DNA of 15,518 nt from Actinomycetota bacterium (GCA_019348445.1 JAHWJK010000027.1:1-15518); one strand, 5' to 3'; counted from the stretch's first letter, positions 6,140 through 14,489 are shown. The notes: generated by a model not told the origin, from the letters alone. A program made the numbers and translations.

Positions 6140-9100
6140 GCGGCGGACACCGCAGTTCCTTCGAACAGCGCTTCGAGTCTCGCTACTTCGGCTACCGGAG
6201 CGACGCGCACGAAGTCGCGCGAGCTGTCGGTCCAGGCATCGAGTATCGCTTTGGCCTTCATCGATCCGGTGGCGTCGTGGTGGCGGGCTATCACGCGCCG
6301 TAGTGACTCGAGTTGACCTTCGCTGGGACGGTAGCAAGCTACGAGTTGCGGGTTGATCTTCGTTTCCAAGAGGCGATCGGGGTCGAAGACGTAGGCCTCG
6401 CCACCACTCATCCCGGCCCCCAGGTTCCGCCCGGTCGGCCCGAGCACTACGACGGCTCCGGCCGTCATGTACTCGCAGGCATGATCGCCGGTGCCTTCGA
6501 CGACCGCGACCGCACCGGAGTTCCTCACGGCGAACCGCTCGCCGGCGCGACCCGCGACGTAGAGCTGCCCGCCCGTGGCTCCGTAGAGCGCGGTGTTTCC
6601 GATCAGGTACGGGTCGCCGGCATCGTTCTCGGGAGGACGAACGATCACGCGCCCTCCACCCATGCCCTTGCCGACGTAGTCGTTCGCTTCCCCTAGGAGG
6701 TTCAGTTCGATGCCGTCGGAGAGAAATGCGCCGAACGATTGCCCCGCGTGACCTTCGAAGTTCGCCTGGACCTTGCCACCCGGACGACGCGTCTCGACCG
6801 CACATCCGAGTCGCGCTCCTACCGTGCGGTTCGAGGTGTCGATGGTGTAGTTGAGCGTGACGTCGTCACCGTTGCCCAGAGCGCCGATGGCATCCTCGTA
6901 AAGGCGATCGCCGAGGGAATCGCGCGGCGATTGGATCGGGAGTGCACCGGTGAAGCGCCTCTCGCCGGCGCGCGTATCGAGCAACGGAGCCAGATCGAGC
7001 CGGTCGGCGCGGCTGTTCCCCGTCGTTCGCTGCTTCAAGAGGTCGGTGCGGCCTACGGCTTCGTCGAACGAGCGGAGGCCGAGAGATGCAAGCAGCTCGC
7101 GCGCTTCTTCTGCAACGAACAGGAGATAGCGAGCGACCATCTCCGGCGTTGCCGCGAACTTCGCGCGCAGTTTGGGATCCTGCGTCGCGATCCCGACCGG
7201 GCACGTGTTGCGGTGGCAGGTGCGGACCATGATGCAGCCCTCGGCCACGAGCGCGGCCGTCCCGAAGGAGAACTCGTCGGCACCTAGCAACGCCGCAACG
7301 ACGATGTCCCGGCCGGTCTTCAAGCCGCCGTCCACCCGCACGCGGACGCGCCCTCGAAGCCCGTTCGCAGCCAGAGTCGCTTGCGTCTCCGCGAGACCGA
7401 TCTCCCACGGCATGCCGGCGTTCTTGATGGACGACAGGGGGCTCGCCCCGGTGCCGCCGTCCGATCCTGCGATGTGCACGACCTCGGCGAGCCCTTTGAC
7501 GACACCGGCCGCGATCGTGCCGACGCCGTCGGACGAGACGAGTTTCACCGACACGTCGGCACGCGGATTCGCCTGCTTCAGGTCGAAGATCAGCTGCGCG
7601 AGGTCCTCGATCGAGTAGATGTCGTGGTGCGGTGGGGGAGAGATAAGAGCGACTCCCTCGACCGTGTGGCGAAGGCGAGCGATCTCGACCGTCACCTTCT
7701 TGCCCGGGATCTGCCCGCCTTCTCCCGGCTTGGAGCCCTGGGCCATCTTGATCTGCAGTTCCCGCGCGTGCGCGAGGTAGTCGGGTGTGACGCCGAACCG
7801 GCCCGACGCGATCTGCTTGATCCCAGAGTTCCGCTCATCGGAATAGCGTTCCGGGGCCTCGCCGCCTTCGCCGGTGTTCGCCATCCCCCCGATCATGTTG
7901 AGCGCGATCGACAGCGTTTCGTGAGCCTCGGCCGACAGCGCACCGTGCGACATAGCGCCGGTTGAGAAGCGTTTCGCGATCTCTTCAACGGGCTCGACCT
8001 CGTCGACGGGGATCGCATCGCCGGCAGAAACCATCTCCAGGAGGTCCCGCGGTTCGGCGACCTTGCCGTTCTTGTCGTTCACGAGTTCGGCGAAACGCCG
8101 GTACGCACGGGCGTTGCCTTTGACCGCGGCGTTGAGTTTGTGCGCGGCCTCTTCTTCCGACGTCACGAGGCCAACGGCCTCATGGAGCGCGCCGACCACG
8201 TCGGGGTTGAACGCGTGGTACTCGCCTCCGCTCTTGTGCTTGATGAACCCGGTGTTCGACAACTGCGGTTTCGATGTCCCGTCGAGTGAGAACGCGTGCA
8301 GGTGCCGGAGGATCGCGTCGGCTCCGAGCTCCTCGAAGTTCAGACCGCCGAGAGCGGAAGCGACTCCGGGGAAGCAGAGTTCGATCACGTCGTGGCCGAG
8401 GCCCATCGCCTCGATGATCTGGGCGCCCCTGTAGGAGTCGAGCGTCGAGATCCCCATCTTCGACATGATCTTGAGTAATCCGTCTTCGATAGCCGACAGA
8501 TACCGGTGCTGCGCCTCGTCGGCCGGCACATCGCCACCCAGCCGCCCTTTGGCCGCGAGCGAAGCGATCGATTCCAGTGCGAGTCGCGGGGTGACGGCGT
8601 CGGCGCCGTTCGTCAGCAGACATGCGACGTGGTGACTGTCGCGGGCGTCGTCGGCATCCACTACGACGCTCGTTCTCGACCGCAGACCGTCCGCTACCAG
8701 GCGGTGGTGTACGGCTCCGGCCGCCAACGCCGCGGGCACGGGAGCACGTGATGCAGATACCGCGAGGTTGCTCACGATCACGAACGCGGCACCGTCGGAG
8801 ACCGCGCGCGCGGCGTCATCTGCCAGGCGCCGGCACGATGACTCGAGGCCTTCCGGACCGTCGTCGATCGCGAATGTTGCATCGAGCACCGCGGCGCCGG
8901 CTTCGACGAGGTCTACCAAGGCGGTCGGGAACAGCAGTGGTGACGGATATTCGCGCAGGGCCGCCGCGCGGTCGCGTTCTTGCAACAGATGGTCGCGCGC
9001 CCCCAGTCGCGTCGTCAGGGACATCACGTGGCGTTCGCGAAGGTGGTCGATCGGCGGGTTCGTGACCTGCGCGAAGCGTTGTTTGAGGAAGGAATAGATC

Positions 9101-10554
9101 GGCCGCCCGTACTCGGCCAGTGGCGGCTGAGCGGTGTCGTCGCCCATCGACGACGTCGGCTCCGCCCCCTCGGTCGCCATCGGGCGGATAACGACCGTGA
9201 ACTCCTCCTTCGAGTACCCGGCGGCGACCTGCCGCGCGGTGACATCATCGGGGGCCGAGGCCACCGGCGTACCGGTCGACGTTTCGTCGAGATTGCCTAC
9301 GAGCCAGTCGCCGTACGGTCTGCGCTTCGCGAGTTGCTGCTTGACCTCGGAGTCGAACAGGACACCACCGCGGGACGGATCGACGCAGAAGACCTGTCCC
9401 GGCCCGAGACGGGTGCGCGTGACACGGCCGTGCCCCCTCGTCGAGATCGCGCCTGCTTCCGATGCTGCCGCGATGAAGCCGTCGTCACAGATCGAGATGC
9501 GAAGCGGCCTGAGCCCGTTGCGATCGAGTGCCGCCGCAACGCGCTCACCATCGGTGAATACGAGACCCGCGGGGCCGTCCCACGGCTCGATCAAACAGGA
9601 GTGGTACCGGAAGAACTCGGCGACCTCGCGGTCGATGTCGTCGACGTGCTCCCATGCAGGGGGAATGAGCATCGATGACGCGTGCGTCAGATCGCGACCG
9701 CCGCGGGTCAACAGCTCCAGAGCCTCATCGAGCATCTGCGAGTCAGATCCGCGGCGATCGATCACCGGTGTCAGCAGCTCCTCGGGCGCAAGATCGACCG
9801 ATCCCAGGCGACCTTCGCGAGAGCGCATCTGAGCGACGTTTCCGCGGATCGTGTTGATCTCGCCGTTGTGCGCGAGGAACCTGAACGGTTGCGCGCGCTC
9901 CCACGTCGGCGCCGTGTTCGTCGAGTAGCGCTGGTGGAAGATGGCGAACCACGCGGTGTATCGCTCGTCCCGCAGGTCCGCGTAATAGTTGGCGAGCTGG
10001 TCCGCCGCGCACAACGCCTTATAGGTGACGGTGCGGAACGAGAACGACGCGACGTAGAGGCTCACCGAGTTCGTCGTAGCCGCGCGTTCGACCCTGCGCC
10101 GTGCTCTGAAAGCCTTGCGCTCCGCTTCCTCGACGGCGACACCGATCGGCCGCAGCAGGATCGCCTGTTCGATGTGTGGTGCGGCGTCGCGCGCCTGGGC
10201 TCCCAGAGCGGCGGCATCAGTCGGAACCACGCGCCATGCCGCTACCTCGATGCCTTCGTCATGGCACGCGTCTTCCACGATCGCGCGGCAGCGGTCGGCG
10301 GAGTCTCTGAAGAAGCACATCGCTATGCCGACGCGTTCGCCGGAGGAGACGTCGGGCGCGACGGCGGCGGGGGCGACGGGCAGCAACACGCCGGCACCGT
10401 CGCCGGTCAGCGCATCGGCGGCGAGCGCACCACGATGCTTGACCCGGCACAGCGCGTCCAGAGCGGCGTCGACGATCGCCCGCGACGCGCGGCCGCGGGC
10501 GTCGGCTACGAAGCCGATCCCGCAGGCGTCCTTCTCGTGGAGTTCCCAGCCCAT
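6136..10554 (-). CDS. gltB: Glutamate synthase, large (alpha) subunit
   Basis: This 1472-residue enzyme makes two glutamates from glutamine and 2-oxoglutarate in ammonium assimilation. It starts with a type 2 glutamine amidotransferase domain whose N-terminal nucleophile is Cys11 in DACGIGF, exposed after removal of a short propeptide. The central domain and the FMN-binding synthase domain follow (IKQIASGRFGVTPDYL, KPGEGGQIPGKKV, GGTGASPLSSIK). Cys1107, Cys1113 and Cys1118 (CIMVRTCHRNTC) have the spacing of the 3Fe-4S ligands. A C-terminal beta-helix domain closes the protein (GGQLYVAGRAGERFAVRNS, GPTGRNLGAGMSGG). The start at 10554 is chosen because GAGAGGA lies five bases upstream on this strand. 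The loop that marks ferredoxin-dependent enzymes is absent between EAPERY and SGIKQIA, so a GltD partner using NAD(P)H is expected, but none lies next to it here. Confidence 0.97.
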   Translation of the reverse strand: MGWELHEKDACGIGFVADARGRASRAIVDAALDALCRVKHRGALAADALTGDGAGVLLPVAPAAVAPDVSSGERVGIAMCFFRDSADRCRAIVEDACHDEGIEVAAWRVVPTDAAALGAQARDAAPHIEQAILLRPIGVAVEEAERKAFRARRRVERAATTNSVSLYVASFSFRTVTYKALCAADQLANYYADLRDERYTAWFAIFHQRYSTNTAPTWERAQPFRFLAHNGEINTIRGNVAQMRSREGRLGSVDLAPEELLTPVIDRRGSDSQMLDEALELLTRGGRDLTHASSMLIPPAWEHVDDIDREVAEFFRYHSCLIEPWDGPAGLVFTDGERVAAALDRNGLRPLRISICDDGFIAAASEAGAISTRGHGRVTRTRLGPGQVFCVDPSRGGVLFDSEVKQQLAKRRPYGDWLVGNLDETSTGTPVASAPDDVTARQVAAGYSKEEFTVVIRPMATEGAEPTSSMGDDTAQPPLAEYGRPIYSFLKQRFAQVTNPPIDHLRERHVMSLTTRLGARDHLLQERDRAAALREYPSPLLFPTALVDLVEAGAAVLDATFAIDDGPEGLESSCRRLADDAARAVSDGAAFVIVSNLAVSASRAPVPAALAAGAVHHRLVADGLRSRTSVVVDADDARDSHHVACLLTNGADAVTPRLALESIASLAAKGRLGGDVPADEAQHRYLSAIEDGLLKIMSKMGISTLDSYRGAQIIEAMGLGHDVIELCFPGVASALGGLNFEELGADAILRHLHAFSLDGTSKPQLSNTGFIKHKSGGEYHAFNPDVVGALHEAVGLVTSEEEAAHKLNAAVKGNARAYRRFAELVNDKNGKVAEPRDLLEMVSAGDAIPVDEVEPVEEIAKRFSTGAMSHGALSAEAHETLSIALNMIGGMANTGEGGEAPERYSDERNSGIKQIASGRFGVTPDYLAHARELQIKMAQGSKPGEGGQIPGKKVTVEIARLRHTVEGVALISPPPHHDIYSIEDLAQLIFDLKQANPRADVSVKLVSSDGVGTIAAGVVKGLAEVVHIAGSDGGTGASPLSSIKNAGMPWEIGLAETQATLAANGLRGRVRVRVDGGLKTGRDIVVAALLGADEFSFGTAALVAEGCIMVRTCHRNTCPVGIATQDPKLRAKFAATPEMVARYLLFVAEEARELLASLGLRSFDEAVGRTDLLKQRTTGNSRADRLDLAPLLDTRAGERRFTGALPIQSPRDSLGDRLYEDAIGALGNGDDVTLNYTIDTSNRTVGARLGCAVETRRPGGKVQANFEGHAGQSFGAFLSDGIELNLLGEANDYVGKGMGGGRVIVRPPENDAGDPYLIGNTALYGATGGQLYVAGRAGERFAVRNSGAVAVVEGTGDHACEYMTAGAVVVLGPTGRNLGAGMSGGEAYVFDPDRLLETKINPQLVACYRPSEGQLESLRRVIARHHDATGSMKAKAILDAWTDSSRDFVRVAPVAEVARLEALFEGTAVSAA

Positions 10555-10580
10555 CGGTGTCCTCTCGCAGTGGGCGCACG

Positions 10581-10616
10581 GCAACAAAAAAGGCGCCCGA
10601 GCCCGAGCGCCGTTGC
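10581..10616 (-). terminator. Terminator-like hairpin in the gltB leader (possible attenuator)
   Basis: Read on the - strand, GGCGCTCG (10611-10604) pairs with CGGGCGCC (10599-10592) around the loop GGCT, giving an 8-bp stem with one G-U pair. It is followed directly by TTTTTT (10591-10586). On the + strand the G-U pair becomes a C-A mismatch, so the structure is built for - strand transcripts. GCAAC before the stem and GTTGC after the T-run can also pair, offering an extended fold. It lies between a good promoter and the gltB ribosome site, about 26 bases before the start codon, and no gene ends upstream of it on that strand. This is the layout of an attenuator. Confidence 0.7.
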
Positions 10617-10642
10617 TCTACGTGTGGGAAGTGTGGGTGCAC

Positions 10643-10670
10643 GTTATCCGGCTACGAGACGGCGAGTCAA
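10643..10670 (-). promoter_or_regulatory. Predicted gltB promoter
   Basis: On the - strand, TTGACT (10670-10665) and GATAAC (10648-10643) are spaced by 16 bases, a good match to a primary-sigma promoter. Transcription would start near 10636, leaving a leader of about 80 bases before gltB. The start region contains CCCACAC twice, nine bases apart (10637-10631 and 10628-10622), which could be a protein site or part of the leader function. Confidence 0.6.
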
Positions 10671-10690
10671 CGACCCGGGGCTCCGGCGGC

Positions 10691-10719
10691 TTGCGCTCCA
10701 GGTTAGGCGCGCCTAACAT
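10691..10719 (+). promoter_or_regulatory. Predicted promoter of the ferric-iron transporter operon
   Basis: TTGCGC (10691-10696) and TAACAT (10714-10719) are separated by 17 bases, giving a plausible -35/-10 pair with a start near 10726. The iron-box-like palindrome covers the spacer and most of the -10 element, so a bound regulator would block RNA polymerase. The divergent gltB -35 is only 20 bases away. Confidence 0.55.
10698..10717. promoter_or_regulatory. DtxR/IdeR-like iron box
   Basis: GTTAGGCGCGCCTAAC (10702-10717) is a perfect 16-base palindrome. Extended leftward to 10698, the 19 bases match the DtxR/IdeR consensus TTAGGTTAGGCTAACCTAA at 14 positions by my alignment, including both outer CCTAA/TTAGG-type arms of one dimer site. 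It overlaps the predicted promoter of an iron importer, the classic place for repression by an iron-loaded regulator. A DtxR-family gene lies at the right edge of the window. A further CCTAAC half-site lies at 10727-10732. Confidence 0.7.
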
Positions 10720-10740
10720 CGGCCCTCCTAACGGCAGATA

Positions 10741-10754
10741 TTCGGGTACCCGAA
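10741..10754. promoter_or_regulatory. Perfect 14-base palindrome in the leader of the iron transporter operon
   Basis: TTCGGGTACCCGAA is fully self-complementary. It lies just downstream of the predicted transcription start and six bases before the AGGAGG of the binding-protein gene. It could be an operator for a second regulator, or an RNA hairpin (TTCGG stem, GTAC loop) near the ribosome site. It does not resemble the iron box. Confidence 0.4.
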
Positions 10755-10771
10755 CAAATCAGGAGGCCTAT

Positions 10772-11815
10772 GTGACCAGGACACTGTGGACCAGGACCGC
10801 TGCAGCCGCGGCGGCGCTCCTTCTGTTGGCAGCGTGTGGCGCCGACGAGCCGGCGGCGGAGACGACCGGCGCCGATCCAGCCGAGGAGCAGACGCTTACC
10901 GTCTACTCGGGACGTGAGGAAGAGCTAGTGGCCGATCTGTTCGAGCAGTTCGAGACCGACACCGGGATCGAGCTCGACGTCCGTTACGGAGATTCGGCCG
11001 AGTTGGCCGCAACGATCCTCGAGGAGGGCGACTCGTCGCCGGCAGACGTCTTCTTTTCGCAGGACGCGGGGTCGCTGGGAGCGGTGGCGCAGGAGGGACT
11101 GTTCCAGGAGCTCGACGCGGACGTACTGGAGCGCGTCGATGAGCGGTTCCGTTCTCCCGACGGGTTGTGGGTCGGCACGTCCGGTCGAGGCCGGGTCGCG
11201 GCATACAACACCGATCTGATCGACGAGGGTGACCTTCCCGACTCCATCGTGGACTTCACCGATCCCCAGTGGAAGGGTCGCATCGGCTTTCCCCCCACCA
11301 ACTCGTCGTTCCAGGCGTTCGTTGCGGCGATGATCGAGCTCGAAGGGGAAGACGCGACGCGCGACTTCCTCGAGGGACTCAAGGCGAACGATCCCAAGCT
11401 TTACGAGGACAACTCGTCGACGGTCCGCGGGATCGCGGCGGAAGAGATCGAGGTCGGGTTCGTCAACCACTACTACATCTACGAGGTCGCGGCCGAGGAC
11501 GGAGAGATCCCCGTTGCCAACCACTTCTTCACCGGCGGCGACCCCGGAGCGCTCGTGAACGCGGCGGGAGTCGGCGTCCTCGCGTCGAGCGATGCAACCG
11601 ATGCCGCACGGGAGTTCGTCGACTACCTCACCGGGGACGAAGGCCAGACCTATTTCGCCGAGGACACCTTCGAGTACCCCGTCGCGCCGGGCGTCGAGCC
11701 GGGCGAGGATCTCGTCCCGCTGGACGAGATCGAATCTCCCGACGTCGACCTGTCCGACTTGGGCGCGACGATCGAACCGGCCCTCGAGCTCCTGGCGGAG
11801 GTCGGTCTCCTGTGA
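10772..11815 (+). CDS. fbpA: Ferric-iron ABC transporter substrate-binding lipoprotein (FbpA/FutA type)
   Basis: This extracytoplasmic protein captures ferric iron and delivers it to the permease encoded next. It has 347 residues. The GTG at 10772 is five bases after AGGAGG; the overlapping ATG at 10770 would stop at once. The signal sequence is an Ala/Leu run ending in the lipobox LAAC with Cys22. Family marks are TLTVYSGREEELV at the start of the mature domain, SGRGRVAAYN with Tyr145, and NHYYIYE with the neighbouring Tyr234 and Tyr235 that bind Fe(III) in this family. WKGRIGFPPTN and VNAAGVGVL are also typical. The linker after the lipid Cys is acidic. Spacing of 20 bases to the permease and the iron-box promoter upstream make this the first gene of an iron-regulated operon that includes the permease and ATPase. 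Confidence 0.93.
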   Translation: MTRTLWTRTAAAAAALLLLAACGADEPAAETTGADPAEEQTLTVYSGREEELVADLFEQFETDTGIELDVRYGDSAELAATILEEGDSSPADVFFSQDAGSLGAVAQEGLFQELDADVLERVDERFRSPDGLWVGTSGRGRVAAYNTDLIDEGDLPDSIVDFTDPQWKGRIGFPPTNSSFQAFVAAMIELEGEDATRDFLEGLKANDPKLYEDNSSTVRGIAAEEIEVGFVNHYYIYEVAAEDGEIPVANHFFTGGDPGALVNAAGVGVLASSDATDAAREFVDYLTGDEGQTYFAEDTFEYPVAPGVEPGEDLVPLDEIESPDVDLSDLGATIEPALELLAEVGLL

Positions 11816-11835
11816 TCACCCGACAGAGCTCGTAA

Positions 11836-13455
11836 GTGGCGCGGGCGGCGCATCTCGGCCCGAGAGCGCGGCCGTCGTTCGCGCGCGTCCCGGCAGGTCT
11901 GCTGGTATGGGCCGCGATCGTCTGTCTGGTCATGGCCATCCCTCTCGCTTACATCCTGCTCCGCGTCGCGGAGTCGGACGCTGGTACGTGGGACCTGATC
12001 CTGCGGGACCGGACGGTGTGGCTGGCGCTGCGCAGCATCGGGTTGGTTGCCGCGGTGACGGCCGGAGCGATCGGGCTCGGCGTTCCCCTCGCGTGGCTCA
12101 CCGTTCGGACCGACATGCCGTTGCGGAAGGTGTGGGCGGTTCTCGTCGCGCTGCCGCTGGTCATCCCCAGTTATGTCGGCGCGTTCGCTCTCATCTCCGC
12201 GTTCGGCCCGAGCGGGATGCTGAATCGCGTCACGGGGATCGAGGGGCTGCCGACGATCGGTGGTTTCGCCGGTTCGTTCGCGGCCCTCACATTGTTCACC
12301 TACCCGTACGTCTATCTGATCGTCGCCGCCGGAGTTCGGGGACTCGACCCGTCGCTGGAGGAAGCGGCGCGGGGCCTGGGTCGCAGCCGGCTCTCGACGT
12401 TCACCGGCGTCACCATCCCGTTATTGCGGCCCTTCATCGCATCCGGTGGGCTGCTCGTCGCCCTCTACACGCTCCACGATTTCGGAGCCGTTTCGTTGAT
12501 GCGGTTCCCCGTCTTCACGCAGGCGATCTACCTCCAGTACCGGGGCGCGTTCGACCGAACCCCGGCGGCGGTTCTGTCCTTGATGCTGGTTTGTCTCGCC
12601 CTAGTCATCCTGGTCATGGAAGTTCGCGCTCGTGGCCGCGCCCGTTACCACCGCGTCGGGTCGGGTACCGCGAAGATCGCGGGACGCATCCACCTCGGAC
12701 CGTGGCGCTGGGCGGCGTTCGCGGCGTGCCTGCTCATCACGTTGATCGCATTCGTCGGGCCGGTCGCGACGATCGCGTTCTGGCTGGCGCGCGGCGCGGC
12801 TCGCGGGGGAGAGGTCCGTCTCACGTGGGCTGCCGCGGGCGCCTCGATGGGGATATCTGCTCTCGGAGCATCCGTCGCGTTAGTGGCAGCGTTGCCGATC
12901 GCGCTGCTTACCGCGCGCTACGGTTCGAAGGCCGCGAGCTTCGCGCGCTACGTGTCCTATTCCGGCTACGCGCTACCAGGCATCGTCGTCGCGCTGGGCT
13001 TCGTGTTCTTCGCGTCGAACTATGCATCGTGGATCTACCAGAGCATCCCGCTCGTCGTGCTGGCATACGTCGTGTTGTTCCTTCCGCAGGCGAGTGAGCC
13101 GCTGCAGTCGTCTCTGCTTCAGGTCGGGCCGCGCATCGCGGAGGCCGGTCGCGCGCTCGGATCGGGCCGGCGACGCGTATTCGTGCGGCTCGAGGCTCCG
13201 CTGATATCGCGCGGCGCCCTCGCGGCGTGGGCGCTCGTCTTCCTCACCGCGATGAAGGAACTTCCGGCAACCCTCTTGTTGCGACCCACAGGTTTCGAAA
13301 CCCTCGCGACGAGGATCTGGACAGGTGCGACGGCAGGCCTCTACTCGAAAGCCGCCGGGCCTGCTCTCATCCTCCTTGCGATCTGCGCGATCCCGCTCTA
13401 CGTCCTCGCGCGACGCGTCGAGGCGCGCGATCTCGAAGTTAGGGTTGAGAAGTGA
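11836..13455 (+). CDS. fbpB: Ferric-iron ABC transporter permease, fused two-domain (FbpB type)
   Basis: This integral membrane subunit carries Fe(III) inward. It has 539 residues and consists of two fused permease domains of about six helices each, as is standard for FbpB/SfuB. The cytoplasmic EAA loops that dock on the ATPase are seen near residue 173 (LEEAARGLGRS) and near residue 433 (IAEAGRALGSG), one per half. Characteristic stretches include LVIPSYVGAFALI, LYTLHDFGAVSLMRFPVFTQAIY, SGYALPGIVVALG and MKELPATLLLRPTGFETLATRIW. The GTG at 11836 is the first start in frame and has only a weak ribosome site; a later start would cut into the first helix. The stop overlaps the GTG of the ATPase gene by four bases (GTGA), so the two are translationally coupled. 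Confidence 0.94.
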   Translation: MARAAHLGPRARPSFARVPAGLLVWAAIVCLVMAIPLAYILLRVAESDAGTWDLILRDRTVWLALRSIGLVAAVTAGAIGLGVPLAWLTVRTDMPLRKVWAVLVALPLVIPSYVGAFALISAFGPSGMLNRVTGIEGLPTIGGFAGSFAALTLFTYPYVYLIVAAGVRGLDPSLEEAARGLGRSRLSTFTGVTIPLLRPFIASGGLLVALYTLHDFGAVSLMRFPVFTQAIYLQYRGAFDRTPAAVLSLMLVCLALVILVMEVRARGRARYHRVGSGTAKIAGRIHLGPWRWAAFAACLLITLIAFVGPVATIAFWLARGAARGGEVRLTWAAAGASMGISALGASVALVAALPIALLTARYGSKAASFARYVSYSGYALPGIVVALGFVFFASNYASWIYQSIPLVVLAYVVLFLPQASEPLQSSLLQVGPRIAEAGRALGSGRRRVFVRLEAPLISRGALAAWALVFLTAMKELPATLLLRPTGFETLATRIWTGATAGLYSKAAGPALILLAICAIPLYVLARRVEARDLEVRVEK

Positions 13456-14486
13456 AGGAACTAGCGCTCAGCTGTCGCTCGATACACAAGCGGTTCAACG
13501 GGACGGTCGCCTTGAATGGGTTCGACCTCGACGTCCGCGATGCGGTTCTCGTGGCGCTGTTGGGCCCCAGCGGCTGTGGGAAGACCACCGCGCTCCGGGT
13601 CATCGCGGGGTTCGAGAGACCGGACTCGGGGGAGGTGGCGGTGCGCGAGCGCGTCGTCGCGGCGCGGGGAACGTGGGTCCCGCCGGAGAAACGGCGCGTC
13701 GGCATGGTGTTTCAGGATTGGGTGCTGTTCCCGCACTTGGACGTCTACGACAACGTCGCGTTCGGCCTCGGGTCACAAGGCCGTCGCGAGCGCGTCGGCG
13801 AGGTCCTCGACATGATGCGTTTGTCGGGTCTCGAACGTCGCATGCCTCACGAATTATCCGGAGGACAGCAACAACGCGTCGCGCTGGCGCGGGCTCTTGC
13901 ACCCTCGCCCGAGGTCGTGCTCCTCGACGAGCCGTTCTCGAACCTCGACGCGGCTCTCAAGGCAGAGGTGCGCATGGAGGTACGAGCGATCCTGCACGAG
14001 GCGAAGGCGACGGCCATCTTCGTGACGCACGATCAGGAGGAAGCGCTCGCGATGGCCGACGAGATGGCGGTGATGGATGCGGGCCGCATCCTGCAGGTCG
14101 GGACGCCACACGAGGTCTATCAGTCACCGGTCGACTTGCGGGTCGCGTCGATGGTGGGGGACGCGAACCTCGTGCCGGGCGACGTGACCGCGGGAGTCGC
14201 GACGACGGCGCTCGGCAGGTTCCCCGCCGCGGACGTTCCCGACGGACCGATCCGGATGATGGTCCGTCCCGAGGAGATATCGATCGCACCTGCCGCCGAC
14301 GGCATCGCGCGCATCGTCGACACCGAGTTCTACGGCCACGATCAGATGGTGAGAGCCCGCCTCGACGACGGCAACCTTTTAGAGGTAAGGCTGCTCGGCC
14401 CCCACCCCGACCTCCATGTCGACGCGACGGTCGACGTCACGATCACCGGCCGTCCGCGGTTCTTCGCGGCGGCGTCGATCCACTGA
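13452..14486 (+). CDS. fbpC: Ferric-iron ABC transporter ATPase (FbpC type)
   Basis: This is the cytoplasmic ATPase of the iron importer, 344 residues, the usual size for FbpC. Motifs are Walker A GPSGCGKTT (38-46), Q-loop MVFQDWVLFPHL, signature LSGGQQQR, Walker B EVVLLDEPFSNLDA and the switch histidine in VTHDQEEA. After the nucleotide-binding domain comes a C-terminal regulatory TOBE-like domain (MMVRPEEISI ... VDTEFYGHDQMVRARLDDG), which fits FbpC/PotA-like ATPases rather than amino-acid ones. The Q-loop has DW where many FbpC proteins have DY or SY, a mild change. Translation starts with GTG overlapping the permease stop. It is the last gene of the transporter operon; ferritin begins 112 bases later with its own likely promoter. 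Confidence 0.94.
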   Translation: MKELALSCRSIHKRFNGTVALNGFDLDVRDAVLVALLGPSGCGKTTALRVIAGFERPDSGEVAVRERVVAARGTWVPPEKRRVGMVFQDWVLFPHLDVYDNVAFGLGSQGRRERVGEVLDMMRLSGLERRMPHELSGGQQQRVALARALAPSPEVVLLDEPFSNLDAALKAEVRMEVRAILHEAKATAIFVTHDQEEALAMADEMAVMDAGRILQVGTPHEVYQSPVDLRVASMVGDANLVPGDVTAGVATTALGRFPAADVPDGPIRMMVRPEEISIAPAADGIARIVDTEFYGHDQMVRARLDDGNLLEVRLLGPHPDLHVDATVDVTITGRPRFFAAASIH

Positions 14487-14489
14487 ATC

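Noticed and set aside
10555..10587. A longer gltB start at TTG 10587 adding 11 residues (MLPCAHCERTP)
   Set aside because: The codon lies in the T-run of the leader hairpin and has no ribosome site, while ATG 10554 has GAGAGGA five bases upstream and leads directly to the nucleophile Cys.
10600..10642. A His/Pro-rich leader peptide (MHPHFPHVEQRR) starting at GTG 10642 on the - strand that could drive amino-acid attenuation of gltB
   Set aside because: The GTG would lie at or before the predicted transcription start and has no ribosome site. The frame runs on through the hairpin and into gltB in another frame, with no nearby stop.
11592..13097. 501-codon + strand frame overlapping the iron permease
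   Set aside because: It is Arg/Pro/Ser-rich out-of-frame translation of the fbpB-type gene, whose own frame has membrane helices and EAA loops.
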